DNA from: Rhodococcus sp. B50
Lineage (GTDB): Bacteria; Actinomycetota; Actinomycetes; Mycobacteriales; Mycobacteriaceae
Length of the DNA stretch: 64,000 nt
NCBI RefSeq assembly: GCF_013602415.1
Contig: NZ_WPAG02000002.1
Location: 2,669,480 to 2,733,479, forward strand
Direction: 5' to 3'
Shown here in pieces: positions 17,028 through 25,547 of the stretch (positions within the stretch are counted from its first letter, which is position 1; every line of letters starts with the position of its first letter). Under the pieces are notes generated by a model that had not been told where the DNA came from, did no database searches, and worked only from the letters and a program-made list of their open reading frames with translations. Both the position numbers and the translations under genes were made by a program.

Positions 17028-17837
17028 CTAGAGGGTCCAGACCTGGCCGTAGGTGGTGACGTTGTCGCCGTTGTCGGTGATGACGCGGACGAACGGACGG
17101 ACGGAGACCGGACCGATGACGCCGGTCGCAGCACCGTGGACATTGGCGATCTGGACTTCCTTGTAATCGCCGTCGAACTCACCCTCAGCCACGACGATTT
17201 CTTCGATGCCAGGAGCCTGACTCAGTTCGATGCCAGCAGTAACCTGAGGCAGAATGCTGCCCACGCCGATGTCGGTGGACTGGTGCTCATACTCGCCACC
17301 ATCCTCGATAACGGTCCAGAGCTTCTTGCCGTCCTTAGTGCCGTCGACGGTGGCCTGGACTCGCTTCTCTTCGTCCACGACGACGCCCGAGTAGTCGACG
17401 TATTCGCCAGCAGGGTTCTTCAGCCAGACTTCCTCGACCGTGTCCGAATAGCCATAACCGAGGTCAGTGCCAAGCTCAGGAGAAGTCCAATTGAAGCCGA
17501 TTGCCCCGTCGACGGATGCCGTCCACGCGACCTGGTAGCCGAACTGGAAGGTCGAACCCTCGAAGTCCGCCGCCTCGGGGCCGACGATGTTGGCGATGCC
17601 GCGGCCGTTGTGGAACCACTCACGGCTCAGCGGGCTGCCACCGATCGGGGGCACACCGTTGATGAAGGTGTCCTCCTGCGTGACGATGACCTCGTGGCCG
17701 TTGGAGACGATCCGGTTCTGGTCGTTGACCTCGGCACCTGCGGCGCCGGCCGATCCGAGAACCAGACCGGCCACAGCAGCTGCTGCCACCGTGGCGTTGC
17801 GGGTGGCCCGGAAGCCACGTCGCGTCTGAATCTTCAT
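17028..17837 (-). CDS. MspA-family porin with ~57-residue insertion
   Basis: 269 aa from ATG at 17837 (MKIQTRRGFRATRNATVAAA); signal peptide of about 35 residues ends GAAGA before EVNDQNR. N- and C-terminal thirds align closely with the neighbouring porin, but about 57 extra residues lie within about 127-190 (bases about 17268-17459), including EEVWLKNPAGEYVDYSGVV and DGTKDGKKLWTVIEDG. The insert is rich in Asp/Glu/Lys/Tyr and its DNA is only about 55-60% GC in the 60-base lines I counted, against 68% in a comparable line of the short paralogue. It would enlarge the rim or periplasmic loop of the channel; recombination or import is inferred. Confidence 0.9.
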   Translation of the reverse strand: MKIQTRRGFRATRNATVAAAAVAGLVLGSAGAAGAEVNDQNRIVSNGHEVIVTQEDTFINGVPPIGGSPLSREWFHNGRGIANIVGPEAADFEGSTFQFGYQVAWTASVDGAIGFNWTSPELGTDLGYGYSDTVEEVWLKNPAGEYVDYSGVVVDEEKRVQATVDGTKDGKKLWTVIEDGGEYEHQSTDIGVGSILPQVTAGIELSQAPGIEEIVVAEGEFDGDYKEVQIANVHGAATGVIGPVSVRPFVRVITDNGDNVTTYGQVWTL

Positions 17838-18414
17838 GAATGCCTCATCCGTTCTCTGCGTGCCGGGTTGCGCACCGCGTCCGACAACAAGTAGTCGCCC
17901 TGTCGCCCGCGGGCCGCTGTCCACAGCGAACACACCGGCGGATCAGCCGCCGGTGTGTCGGTACGTCCATCGTCCGCACGGTTTTGCTTTACCGATTCGT
18001 GACCGAGCCCAGGCTGTGAAGCCTGGGCTCGACCGGTTTGAACCTGAGAGGGAGATTAGACCGTGACCATTCCTAGAGCAACGCCTAGCTTTCGTAACGC
18101 TCCGGTATAGGCGCGGCGCAGACCACGCGCTCAGCGAATCACCGAAGCGGGCAAATCGGGCGCCTCCCGGGGTGGAATATGTAACCTCGGGTTACACGTA
18201 CGTGACCCGACCAGCGCCACATCGGCGCAGGTAGAAGCCACATTCTTATTGCACCCGGAGTGCAGGACAAAATGCCTTATGTGACCGGAAACACAGATCA
18301 CAAACATCGCACGGACCAGACGGAGGTGAACGGATCGTTGCGGCGACGTTTCGTTGCGGTCGACAACGGGTTGGAATCCGGTTGAGCGCAACTCGACGTC
18401 AGTGATGCAGATCA
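17838..18414. other. Long intergenic region upstream of the porins
   Basis: 577 bases with no credible gene. It contains a stem 17931-17941/17947-17957 (CACACCGGCGG, loop ATCAG), a stem 18004-18015/18020-18031 (CGAGCCCAGGCT, loop GTGA), a palindrome GTAACC-TCG-GGTTAC (18181-18195), a TGTG-N8-CACA element at 18280-18295 and an AGTGA-N6-TCACT element at 18401-18416 that resembles a CRP/GlxR site and overlaps the stop of the next ORF. The promoter of the porin genes must lie here; I cannot fix the -10. Confidence 0.6.
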
Positions 18415-18627
18415 CTAACCGGAATGGTGTGGAGGCACCTGCCTGCGCAGCCATTCGTCCGAGCCGCCACCGCCACCGCCGGAGTCGCTCTCGCCCCGTT
18501 CGTCGCGTGTCGTCTCGGGAAGTACATCCCCGAAGATGCGCGCCAGCCGCGCCCGATCGATCCGGGCACGGCTCTGCTGCTGCTCGCCGGTCACCTCGTC
18601 GTGCGAGGGATCACGGTCGTCGGACAC
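18415..18627 (-). CDS. Small acidic hypothetical protein after moaB2
   Basis: 70 aa from GTG at 18627, seven bases after the moaB2 stop, with GGAGGAG overlapping the moaB2 end at suitable spacing. The product is hydrophilic: RARIDRARLARIFGDVLPET, a Gly run, then a conserved-looking end DEWLRRQVPPHHSG. I recognise no domain. Same-strand coupling to mprAB-pepD-moaB2 and a strong RBS favour a real gene. Confidence 0.6.
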   Translation of the reverse strand: MSDDRDPSHDEVTGEQQQSRARIDRARLARIFGDVLPETTRDERGESDSGGGGGGSDEWLRRQVPPHHSG

Positions 18628-18634
18628 GGCGTCG

Positions 18635-19210
18635 TCACTCCTCCATCCAGGACAACTCTTCGATGACGTGCGCGGCGAGAGGCAACAACGTCGCCATCCC
18701 GTCGCGGATGGCGGGACGCGACGACGCGAGGTTCACCACGAGCGTCGACCCGGAGACACCCACGAGGCCACGGGAGAGACCGGCGTCCATCGCGCCCGAC
18801 GCCAGGCCCGACGACCGCAACGCTTCGGCGATGCCGCGGATCTCGTGGTCGAGCACGTCCTCGGTCGCGTCGGGCGTCACGTCGCGCGGGGTGACGCCGG
18901 TACCACCGACGGAGATCACCAGATCGACGCCGCCGATCACCGCGGTGTTGAGCGCATTTCGGATCTCGACCTCGTCGGCAGCGACCGTCACGACACCGTC
19001 GACGGCGAAGCCACCTTCGACGAGAAGCTCCGTGACGAGCGGACCCGCGGAGTCCGGACTGTCGCCGTGGGAGACGCGATCGTCGACGACGACGACGAGT
19101 GCGCGGCCTTTTCTGGGAGCTTCGAGTTCCATGAGGTCCACGGTAGTTTGCGGCTCGAAAGCATGCGGCTCTTGTACGGGAATGTGAGCTATGTCCATGT
19201 CGTTCCTCAT
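18635..19210 (-). CDS. moaB2: MoaB2/MogA-like molybdopterin-binding protein
   Basis: 191 aa with a MoCF-biosynthesis fold. After about 35 residues come VVVVDDRVSHGDSPDSAGPLV, then SVGGTGVTPRDVTPDATEDV (the molybdopterin loop, about 100-119) and a C-terminal GSTLVVNLASSRPAI. MogA-type enzymes adenylylate molybdopterin (family knowledge). The gene overlaps the pepD stop by four bases and occupies the place of Rv0984, so it belongs to the mprA-mprB-pepD unit. No other molybdenum-cofactor gene is close except the diverged glp. Confidence 0.9.
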   Translation of the reverse strand: MRNDMDIAHIPVQEPHAFEPQTTVDLMELEAPRKGRALVVVVDDRVSHGDSPDSAGPLVTELLVEGGFAVDGVVTVAADEVEIRNALNTAVIGGVDLVISVGGTGVTPRDVTPDATEDVLDHEIRGIAEALRSSGLASGAMDAGLSRGLVGVSGSTLVVNLASSRPAIRDGMATLLPLAAHVIEELSWMEE

Positions 19211-20427
19211 CGTCCGGCCGAATCCGACGCAGTCACCACGTCGACTGTGGTCTCGTTGCCGTCGGGCGTCTTGTAGGTGATCTTCACGGTGTCCCCCGGC
19301 GCGCGGGATCGGATCGCCGCGATGAGCGAGTCGCCGTCGGTGACGACCCGATCGTCGATCCGGACGATGATCGCGTTGTCGGGGATGCCGGCTCGGTCGG
19401 CCGGCCCGTCGGGCACGACCTCCACGACGCGCGCACCGTAGGCGTCGTCCCGGGACGGAACCTGGACACCGATGATCGCGTGCGTCGCCTTACCCGTGTC
19501 GACGAGTTCCTGCGCGACACGCCGGGCCTGCTCGACGGGGATCGCGAAACCGAGGCCGATCGAACCCGACTGTCCGCCGGCCGTGGCGATCGCGGTGTTG
19601 ATACCGACGAGACGGCCTTCCATGTCGACCAGCGCACCGCCGGAGTTGCCGGGATTGATCGCCGCGTCGGTCTGGATCGCGTCGATGACCGACGCCTGAT
19701 TGGCGTTGTCCCCGCTCGTGGACACGGGCCGATTGAGCGCGGACACGATGCCCGCCGTCACGGTGCTCTGCAGTCCGAGCGGTGATCCGACGGCCACAAC
19801 CTCCTGGCCTACTGCGAGATTCTCCGAACCACCGAGTTCGATGGGAGCGAGATCGGTGCGCCCTTCGGCCCGGATGACAGCGATGTCCGATACCGCATCC
19901 GCACCGACGACCGTCGCCGGCGCGGTGGACCCGTCCGAGAAGAAGACCGTCAGCTGTGCCCCCTGACCTCCACCCGCCACGACGTGGTTGTTGGTGAGGA
20001 TCAATCCGTCCGAGGACAGGACCACGCCCGACCCTTCACCCGCGCCGGTGCGTCCTGCGACCTCGATCCGCACGACGCTCGGCACGACCTTGTCGGCGAC
20101 GGCCTGCACGCTGCCCTCGGGGGCGGCGGCGACCGTCTGGGTTTCGGGCTTCGGAGCGTCGAGGGAGTTGACGACCGGTCCGGACGAATCGCGCACCGAC
20201 CACGCGCCGACCGCGCCACCGATACCGCCGCTCACCAGCGCGAGCGCGATGGCGCCGACGGCGAGGGCGGAGCGACCCGGCATCCGGCCGGATCCCGTGG
20301 CGGGCGGCGGAGGTGACGGCTGCTGGGATGCCTGCGGGTAGGGGCCGGTGTATCCGCCGGGTCCGTACGGATGGGGTTGCGGTTGCGGTTGCGGTGTTCC
20401 CGCACCGCGGGTGGGATCCTCACTCAT
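19207..20427 (-). CDS. pepD: HtrA-type serine protease PepD with PDZ domain
   Basis: 406 aa envelope protease/chaperone. Residues 1-50 are cytoplasmic and rich in Pro/Gln/Gly, one membrane helix spans about 53-76, and the trypsin-like domain covers about 105-290 with triad His148 (LTNNHVV), Asp181 (SDIAVIR) and Ser262 (NPGNSGGALV). A PDZ domain at about 300-395 begins IIGVQVPSRDDAYGARVVEV. In mycobacteria PepD is controlled by MprAB and SigE and processes envelope proteins (established knowledge). It lies downstream of mprB across 168 bases that hold an MprA-box-like repeat. Confidence 0.95.
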   Translation of the reverse strand: MSEDPTRGAGTPQPQPQPHPYGPGGYTGPYPQASQQPSPPPPATGSGRMPGRSALAVGAIALALVSGGIGGAVGAWSVRDSSGPVVNSLDAPKPETQTVAAAPEGSVQAVADKVVPSVVRIEVAGRTGAGEGSGVVLSSDGLILTNNHVVAGGGQGAQLTVFFSDGSTAPATVVGADAVSDIAVIRAEGRTDLAPIELGGSENLAVGQEVVAVGSPLGLQSTVTAGIVSALNRPVSTSGDNANQASVIDAIQTDAAINPGNSGGALVDMEGRLVGINTAIATAGGQSGSIGLGFAIPVEQARRVAQELVDTGKATHAIIGVQVPSRDDAYGARVVEVVPDGPADRAGIPDNAIIVRIDDRVVTDGDSLIAAIRSRAPGDTVKITYKTPDGNETTVDVVTASDSAGR

Positions 20428-20553
20428 TCGTCACTTCGCCTTCGTCCGCCAGGGCCACCGGACGCACGCGGGTCGATATCGGCGTGCGGTGGCCGATCGT
20501 GCGGGGCGCCTCGGAAGCACCCCGCTCTTCTCCGTCCAGCATGGACCGGAGAG

Positions 20554-20570
20554 CTGAGAGTCGCCTCAGA
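20554..20570 (-). promoter_or_regulatory. MprA-box-like direct repeat before pepD
   Basis: CTGAGA-GTCGC-CTCAGA: two hexamers, 11-base period, one mismatch, about 130 bases upstream of the pepD start. The same spacing and near-identical half-sites occur before mprA. MprA binds loosely conserved direct repeats in mycobacteria (established); the assignment here is inference. Confidence 0.55.
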
Positions 20571-20595
20571 AGTACCCGCGATTTCCCTGTCGAAT

Positions 20596-22011
20596 TCAGC
20601 CCGCGTCGGTGGGATGTGTCTCTCCGTCGAGGGTCGATGTGCCGGGCAGCACGATGCTGATCAGCGTGCCGCCGCGATCCGAACGGTCGACGGCGATCGT
20701 CCCGCCGTGCTTCATGACGATCTGCCGCACGATGGCCAGTCCCAGACCGGATCCCGGCATCGACCGCGCTGTCGTCGCCCGGTAGAACCGTTCGAACACG
20801 AGCTCGCGTTCTTCTTCCGGAATTCCCGGGCCGGCGTCGTCGACGGTCAGTTCCATCAGCCCGGTGCCGATCTGCCGCATGTGCACGACGACGTCTTCCC
20901 CCGCAGGGCTCCACTTCGCCGCGTTGTCGAGCACGTTGACCACCGCGCGAGTGAGTCCCGCCTGGTCGCCGAAGACGAACCACGGCTCGGTGGTCGCCCG
21001 GAACTCGATGTCGGTGCGACGCCGACGCGCACGTTCGAGACTCCGGTCCACCACCTCCGCGACATCGACTACCTCGAACACCGTTTCCGGCGCGTCCTCA
21101 CGCGCCAGGTCGACGAGATCGCCGACGAGCGTCGACAACTCCTCGATCTGGCCGATGACGTCGGCGCGTAGCTCTGCCATGTCCTCGGCGGGCAGGCTCG
21201 GCGCACCGGGCCGGCTCGCCGCGATGAGCAATTCCATGTTGGTTCGCAGCGAAGTCAGCGGCGTCTTCAGTTCGTGGCCGGCATCGGCGACCAGCCGACT
21301 CTGCCGTTCCCGCGACTCGGCGAGCGCACGCAGCATCATGTTGAAGCTCTCGGTGAGGCGGGCGAGCTCGTCGTGACCGGTCACCCGGATGGGCCGCAGG
21401 TCGTCGGTGCGCGCGACCCGCTCGGCGGCGGCGGTCAGCCGGGCGACGGGACGCAGACCCGTGCGGCCGACGGTCGCACCCACGGCCGCGGCGAGTACCA
21501 CCCCGCAGCCCCCGACGATGAACAGCACACTCGCCAGGCGGTTGAGGATCTCGGCGGTGGGACGCAGTCGCTGCGCGATCACGACCGTGCTGCCGTCGGG
21601 CATGCGCTGGGCCAGTACGCGTTGCTGGGCGACGGTGCGCAGTGACGAGTCACGGTCCCCCTCTGCCACGGCCAGCTCGGGGTCGCCGATGGGCACCGAC
21701 GAACCCGGCGGCACGTACCGGCCGAGATCCGGATAGATCAGGGCGACGCTGATGTCGGAGCTGTAGAGCTGAGCCCCGCCGATGTAGCGCGGGTCGTAGG
21801 TGATGAGCGTGCTCGACTCGACGAGGGCGGCGGCGCGCGCCCGCAACTGGGTGTCGACCCCCGAGTACAACGCTCGCGACACCACCGCGTACGCGGCGAT
21901 GGACGTGACGGCGACGGCGAGCGCCACCGCCCCGGCCGCGAGGAGCGTGACGCGGGTGCGCAGCGGCACCGAGCGGGTCAGCAGAAGAGGTGGTCGCATC
22001 AGGTCGCTCAC
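20596..22011 (-). CDS. mprB: Sensor histidine kinase MprB
   Basis: 471 aa from GTG at 22011, which overlaps the mprA stop (GTGA); a start at 21999 is also possible. Order: TM1 about 15-40 ([19 protein letters not shown]), extracytoplasmic domain about 45-150, TM2 about 155-180, HAMP, dimerisation box with phospho-His ([20 protein letters not shown]), then N box [12 protein letters not shown]1 DDAGPGIPE and G2 [12 protein letters not shown]. Senses envelope stress in mycobacteria (established knowledge). Ends 168 bases before pepD. Confidence 0.95.
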   Translation of the reverse strand: MSDLMRPPLLLTRSVPLRTRVTLLAAGAVALAVAVTSIAAYAVVSRALYSGVDTQLRARAAALVESSTLITYDPRYIGGAQLYSSDISVALIYPDLGRYVPPGSSVPIGDPELAVAEGDRDSSLRTVAQQRVLAQRMPDGSTVVIAQRLRPTAEILNRLASVLFIVGGCGVVLAAAVGATVGRTGLRPVARLTAAAERVARTDDLRPIRVTGHDELARLTESFNMMLRALAESRERQSRLVADAGHELKTPLTSLRTNMELLIAASRPGAPSLPAEDMAELRADVIGQIEELSTLVGDLVDLAREDAPETVFEVVDVAEVVDRSLERARRRRTDIEFRATTEPWFVFGDQAGLTRAVVNVLDNAAKWSPAGEDVVVHMRQIGTGLMELTVDDAGPGIPEEERELVFERFYRATTARSMPGSGLGLAIVRQIVMKHGGTIAVDRSDRGGTLISIVLPGTSTLDGETHPTDAG

Positions 22012-22697
22012 GGCGGGGTCTCGCGCAGCACGTACCCGACGCCGCGCACTGTGTGGATCAGGCGCGGTTCCCCACCGGCCTCGGTCTTGCGTCGCAGATA
22101 CCCCACGTAGACCTCGAGGGCGTTGCCGGAGGTCGGGAAGTCGTATCCCCACACCTCCTCGAGGATGCGGCTGCGGGTGAGCACCCGCCTCGGGTTCGCC
22201 ATGAGCATCTCCATCAGAGAGAACTCGGTGCGGGTGAGGCTGATCTGCCGGTCGCCGCGGGTGACCTCGCGGGTCGCCGGATCGAGGCTGAGGTCCGCGA
22301 AGCGCAGCACTTCGTCCGCGGAGCTGTCGGGGTCGGGGGTGGCGCGACGCAGCAGCGCCCGCAGCCGCGCGAGCAGCTCCTCGAGCGCGAACGGTTTCGG
22401 CAGGTAGTCGTCGGCGCCCGCGTCGAGACCCGCGACCCGCTCGGAGACGGAATCGCGCGCGGTGAGCACGAGGATCGGCAGGTCGTCACCGGTGCTGCGC
22501 AATCGGCGGCACACCTCGAGGCCGTCGACGCGCGGCATCATCACGTCGAGCACCATCGCATCCGGACGCGACGCGGTGACCTGCTCGAGGGCATCCTGTC
22601 CGTCCGTGGCGAGGTCGACCGTGTATCCGTTGAAGCTCAGTGACCGGCGCAGCGATTCCCGCACCGCACGGTCGTCGTCGACCACCAGAATGCGCAT
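22008..22697 (-). CDS. mprA: Response regulator MprA (OmpR family)
   Basis: 229 aa from the ATG at 22697 ([20 protein letters not shown]); an in-frame ATG three codons upstream at 22706 is an alternative. The receiver has Asp in [14 protein letters not shown], a Thr in VLTARDS and Lys in DDYLPKPF. The winged-helix part has [20 protein letters not shown] and ends YVLRETPP. The match to mycobacterial MprA is very high over its whole length. GTGA overlap with mprB, and a direct repeat 22722-22738 upstream, suggest autoregulation as in mycobacteria. Confidence 0.97.
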   Translation of the reverse strand: MRILVVDDDRAVRESLRRSLSFNGYTVDLATDGQDALEQVTASRPDAMVLDVMMPRVDGLEVCRRLRSTGDDLPILVLTARDSVSERVAGLDAGADDYLPKPFALEELLARLRALLRRATPDPDSSADEVLRFADLSLDPATREVTRGDRQISLTRTEFSLMEMLMANPRRVLTRSRILEEVWGYDFPTSGNALEVYVGYLRRKTEAGGEPRLIHTVRGVGYVLRETPP

Positions 22698-22721
22698 GAT
22701 CACCATTGTGGCCTGCCCCTA

Positions 22722-22738
22722 CTGAGAGCGCGCTGAGA
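22722..22738 (-). promoter_or_regulatory. MprA-box-like direct repeat before mprA
   Basis: CTGAGA-GCGCG-CTGAGA, perfect hexamer repeat with an 11-base period (TCTCAG on the coding strand), 25 bases upstream of the mprA ATG at 22697. Pairs with the similar repeat at 20554-20570. Confidence 0.6.
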
Positions 22739-22767
22739 ACCCTCGGCGGGTGAGCGGGTTCTACATC

Positions 22768-22941
22768 TCAGTGGTCCCTGGGATCGACGTCACCGCTGAG
22801 GACGGCCCGGACGAGCCTGCGGGGAACCTTCACGGTCGTTCCGTCGACGGTGACCGGCACGAGATCGGGGACGCTCGCCGTCCACTGCGAGCGGCGATGA
22901 CGGGTGTTGGAGCGGGACTTCCTGCGCTTCGGGACTGCCAT
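22768..22941 (-). CDS. rpmF: Ribosomal protein L32, cysteine-free form
   Basis: 57 aa from ATG 22941: [20 protein letters not shown], then [20 protein letters not shown]. It has no Cys, so the zinc knuckle of L32 is absent (C- paralogue). It is the last gene of mrf-rpmE-rpmF on the minus strand, 45 bases after rpmE, so probably under Zur control from the operator region at 24.5 kb. Confidence 0.93.
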   Translation of the reverse strand: MAVPKRRKSRSNTRHRRSQWTASVPDLVPVTVDGTTVKVPRRLVRAVLSGDVDPRDH

Positions 22942-22986
22942 GTCGTTCTCCTTCGGGTTCGGATCTTCTCGGACTCGGAGCCGCGC

Positions 22987-23238
22987 TCAGGGCCGGCGCC
23001 GGCCGTACTTGCGTTCGAACTTCTCGACGCGACCGGCGGTGTCCAGCAGGCGTGCGGCACCCGTCCAGAACGGATGCGAGTCGCTGGTCACGTCGACGGC
23101 GATCAGCGGGTAGGTGCGGCCGTCCGACCACACCGTCGTGCGTTCGGAGGTCGCGGTGGACCGGGTCAGGAAGGTCGCGCCGGTATTGGCGTCCTGGAAG
23201 ACGACGGGGTGATAGTCGGGATGCAGGCCTTGTTTCAT
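22987..23238 (-). CDS. rpmE2: Ribosomal protein L31 type B, cysteine-free
   Basis: 83 aa, opening [20 protein letters not shown] with [13 protein letters not shown] and [12 protein letters not shown] in the middle: the type B (zinc-independent) form, without CxxC. Its ATG overlaps the stop of the upstream mrf gene (ATGA), so translation is coupled. Replaces the zinc-binding L31 when zinc is scarce (family knowledge). Confidence 0.95.
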   Translation of the reverse strand: MKQGLHPDYHPVVFQDANTGATFLTRSTATSERTTVWSDGRTYPLIAVDVTSDSHPFWTGAARLLDTAGRVEKFERKYGRRRP

Positions 23239-24452
23239 CGGTGTCCTTCTCTCTCGTTGTCGCGGCGGTCTGCCGGGAGGTCGTCACAGGGGTCTTCGTG
23301 GAACTGTCCGAAGGGGTCGTGCCAGGTGGGCCACAGATCGGGTCGAGCGAACTCGTCGTCGGTCACGACCGCTGCGCGCAGCGCTCGGTCGACGAGTTCC
23401 GGGTCGGCGTCGTGGACGAGGACGACGATGCTCGTGTCCCGGTCGCCGTAGCGTTCGTCCCAGCGCAGGGACGCCATCGCGCGGCGTTCCGCCGAGACCG
23501 CGCGCTGCTGCTCCGGAGTCATCGCCGCGAGCCACGGTCCCGCATGAGCGACACGCAGTCCTTCACCGGCCGACTCGACGAGCAGCGCATTGTCGGGTTG
23601 CGTGGCGACCCACAGTCGCCCACGGGCGCGCACGACGCCATCGAGCAGCACGTCGATCGCGTGGTGGAGACGTTCCGGATGGAACGGGCGGGTGGCGGAG
23701 AACTCGACGAGGCGGATTCCGCAGTCCTCGTCGAGGGGAGGTTGACCGCGCAGGAGCGGCGAGTGTGCCCCGTCGATCGTTCCGCGGCGTGCGGTGCCGG
23801 GTATCTCCTGCAGCAGACGCTCGACGTCCGGTTCGGCCGTCCACGCGATCGGCGCGTCCGGGGTGAGCCGGGTGAGCACCGCGTGCAGGCGCGCCTGCTT
23901 CCAGCCGTCCGCTCCCGGAAGGACTACCAGAGCATCGGCGAATTCGACCTGTCCGACGACGACCTGGGCCAGGGTGCGGTCGTCGTCGAGGCGCTCGTTC
24001 AGTTCGTCGTCGCCCGTCGCGTCCTCGAGCCAGGTCGCCGCGTCGAGACAGGTCACGACACCGTCCACCCGGACGTCGAGGGACGCTGGTCCGTCGACGC
24101 GACCGACGATTCCGCTCACCACGACGTGTTCGACGGCCCAGCACAGCGCCTCGGGTTCGAGTTGCGGGTCGAGGTGCAGGACGATCCGGTCGACGGTGCT
24201 GTAGTCGCGTAGTCGCCGGAGAAGGGGCAGCAGATCCTCGCGCAGCGTGCACGACACGCATCCATGGGCGAGTTCGAGGATCTCGGTGCGTTCGCCCTCG
24301 ACGGTGTGCACGGTGCGGCGGAGCACGCCCTGGTCGAGACCGGACAGGTCGTGGTGGACGACCGCGGTGCCCGGACGCAGGAGCGACCGCGCTACGTGCG
24401 CTGTGCGTCCGCGCCATCCGCAGACGATGACGAGCGGCGTCCTGGTGTCCAC
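23235..24452 (-). CDS. mrf: COG0523 (CobW-like) protein related to mycobacterial Mrf
   Basis: 405 aa from GTG at 24452 with AAAGGA just upstream; an earlier ATG at 24479 would place coding sequence over the Zur-like box and is disfavoured. Landmarks: [14 protein letters not shown] (residues about 58-71, the metal-binding Cys motif as CxxC), [17 protein letters not shown], and the C-terminal CobW_C part [19 protein letters not shown]. The usual N-terminal P-loop GxxGxGKT is replaced by [13 protein letters not shown], so GTPase activity is doubtful. It resembles Rv0106; the smegmatis protein Mrf recruits the hibernation factor Mpy to C- ribosomes under zinc depletion (established knowledge). 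Confidence 0.88.
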   Translation of the reverse strand: MDTRTPLVIVCGWRGRTAHVARSLLRPGTAVVHHDLSGLDQGVLRRTVHTVEGERTEILELAHGCVSCTLREDLLPLLRRLRDYSTVDRIVLHLDPQLEPEALCWAVEHVVVSGIVGRVDGPASLDVRVDGVVTCLDAATWLEDATGDDELNERLDDDRTLAQVVVGQVEFADALVVLPGADGWKQARLHAVLTRLTPDAPIAWTAEPDVERLLQEIPGTARRGTIDGAHSPLLRGQPPLDEDCGIRLVEFSATRPFHPERLHHAIDVLLDGVVRARGRLWVATQPDNALLVESAGEGLRVAHAGPWLAAMTPEQQRAVSAERRAMASLRWDERYGDRDTSIVVLVHDADPELVDRALRAAVVTDDEFARPDLWPTWHDPFGQFHEDPCDDLPADRRDNEREGHR

Positions 24453-24461
24453 AAGAGTCCT

Positions 24462-24484
24462 TTCGATAACGATTGTCATTAACG
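24462..24484. promoter_or_regulatory. Zur-like box, mrf side
   Basis: The core ATAACGATTGTCATTA lies just upstream of the mrf GTG start. On the minus strand it reads TAATGACAATCGTTAT, closely matching the second box. Zur boxes of actinobacteria are AT-rich palindromes around such a core; assignment by resemblance and by the regulon next to it. Confidence 0.7.
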
Positions 24485-24515
24485 AAGCCGAAGCGTACAG
24501 TGGTCGACGCGCTTT

Positions 24516-24538
24516 GTCGAAAATGATTGTCGTTACCT
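24516..24538. promoter_or_regulatory. Zur-like box, rpmB side
   Basis: Core AAAATGATTGTCGTTA, 18 bases before the rpmB ATG. Minus-strand reading TAACGACAATCATTTT shares TAAnGACAATCnTT with the other box, so the two operators, about 54 bases apart, probably control the divergent arms together. Confidence 0.7.
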
Positions 24539-24555
24539 AAGAGGAAGGAGCCGAC

Positions 24556-24792
24556 GTGTCGGCCACCTGCCAACTCACCGGACGGCGTCCCGGATTCGGG
24601 AAATCCGTATCGCACTCCCACGTCCGCACCAGCCGGCGCTGGAACCCGAACATCCAGCGCAGGACATATTTCGTGCCCTCACTGGGCCGCCGCGTCACGC
24701 TGAACCTGTCGGCCAAGGCGATCAAGACCGTCGACCGCGACGGCATCGAGAGCGTCGTCGCACGACTGCGTGCCCGCGGGGAGAAGATCTGA
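24556..24792 (+). CDS. rpmB2: Ribosomal protein L28, zinc-independent form
   Basis: 78 aa: [40 protein letters not shown], then a C-terminal helix [20 protein letters not shown]. Only one Cys (Cys5) remains, so no zinc site. First gene of the rpmB-rpmG-rpsN-rpsR arm, with AAGAGGAAGGAG before the start and the stop overlapping the rpmG start (TGATG). Confidence 0.95.
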   Translation: MSATCQLTGRRPGFGKSVSHSHVRTSRRWNPNIQRRTYFVPSLGRRVTLNLSAKAIKTVDRDGIESVVARLRARGEKI

Positions 24793-24959
24793 TGGCCGCA
24801 CGCAACGAGATCCGGCCCATCGTCAAGCTCCGGTCCACCGCCGGAACCGGCTACACCTACGTCACCCGGAAGAACCGCCGGAACGATCCCGACCGGCTCG
24901 TGCTGCGCAAGTACGATCCCGTGCTGCGCGAACACGTCGACTTCCGCGAGGAGAAGTAG
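24792..24959 (+). CDS. rpmG2: Ribosomal protein L33, cysteine-free
   Basis: 55 aa: [40 protein letters not shown], then [15 protein letters not shown]. It lacks the CxxC pairs of zinc-binding L33. Overlaps rpmB by one base and is followed two bases later by rpsN, a tight operon. Confidence 0.95.
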   Translation: MAARNEIRPIVKLRSTAGTGYTYVTRKNRRNDPDRLVLRKYDPVLREHVDFREEK

Positions 24960-24961
24960 TC

Positions 24962-25267
24962 GTGGCGAAGAAATCGAAGATCGCGCGCAACGAGCAGCGG
25001 AAGGTGATCGTGGCCCGGTACGCCGAGCGCCGCGCGGAACTGAAGGAGGTCGTGCGCACGCCGTCTTCCTCCCCGGAGGAGCGCCACGAAGCACAGCGGG
25101 CACTGCAGCGTCTACCCCGCGACGCCAGTCCGGTACGATTACGCAATCGAGACGCTGCGGACGGCCGCCCGCGCGGCCACCTGCGAAAGTTCGGGCTCTC
25201 ACGAGTGCGTGTGCGTGAACTCGCCCACCGCGGGGAACTACCCGGCGTCCACAAGTCGAGCTGGTGA
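24962..25267 (+). CDS. rpsN2: Ribosomal protein S14, zinc-independent long form
   Basis: 101 aa from GTG at 24962: [20 protein letters not shown] ... [20 protein letters not shown] ... HKSSW. The length is that of the C- type (about 100 aa), compared with about 61 aa for the zinc type, and it has no Cys. The start is supported by GAGGAG 6 bases upstream inside the end of rpmG. Third gene of the C- ribosomal protein operon. Confidence 0.95.
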   Translation: MAKKSKIARNEQRKVIVARYAERRAELKEVVRTPSSSPEERHEAQRALQRLPRDASPVRLRNRDAADGRPRGHLRKFGLSRVRVRELAHRGELPGVHKSSW

Positions 25268-25277
25268 GGAGCGAGAT

Positions 25278-25535
25278 ATGGCAGTCAAGCGAGGACCGTC
25301 GAAGAAGTCGCGTGCCGTCGAGGGACGCAAGCCCAAGAAGAACCCCCTCTTCGCGGCGAAGATCGAGTACGTCGACTACAAGGACGTCAACCTGCTCCGC
25401 ACCTTCATCTCCGATCGCGGCAAGATCCGCAGCCGTCGCGTCACGGGCCTGACCCCGCAGCAGCAGCGTCAGGTCGCCGTCGCGGTGAAGAACGCCCGCG
25501 AGATGGCTCTGCTCCCCTACGTCAGCAGCAAGTAG
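25278..25535 (+). CDS. rpsR2: Ribosomal protein S18, cysteine-free
   Basis: 85 aa from ATG at 25278 with GAGGAG before it. [40 protein letters not shown] and [19 protein letters not shown] are the S18 core. No Cys. Last gene of the zinc-starvation operon, closed by the hairpin at 25548-25580. Confidence 0.95.
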   Translation: MAVKRGPSKKSRAVEGRKPKKNPLFAAKIEYVDYKDVNLLRTFISDRGKIRSRRVTGLTPQQQRQVAVAVKNAREMALLPYVSSK

Positions 25536-25547
25536 GCCGTAGCTTCC

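Noticed and set aside
16336-17837. Porin pair as one broken gene
   Set aside because: Each has its own signal peptide, full C-terminus and stop; they are a tandem duplication, not fragments.
18131-18454. 107-codon minus-strand frame in the porin gap
   Set aside because: No RBS, unfavourable codon use and unlike any known protein; overlaps regulatory palindromes and the small gene after moaB2.
24453-24479. Upstream ATG start for the Mrf-like gene
   Set aside because: It would code across the Zur-like box and lacks an RBS, whereas GTG 24452 has AAAGGA close by.
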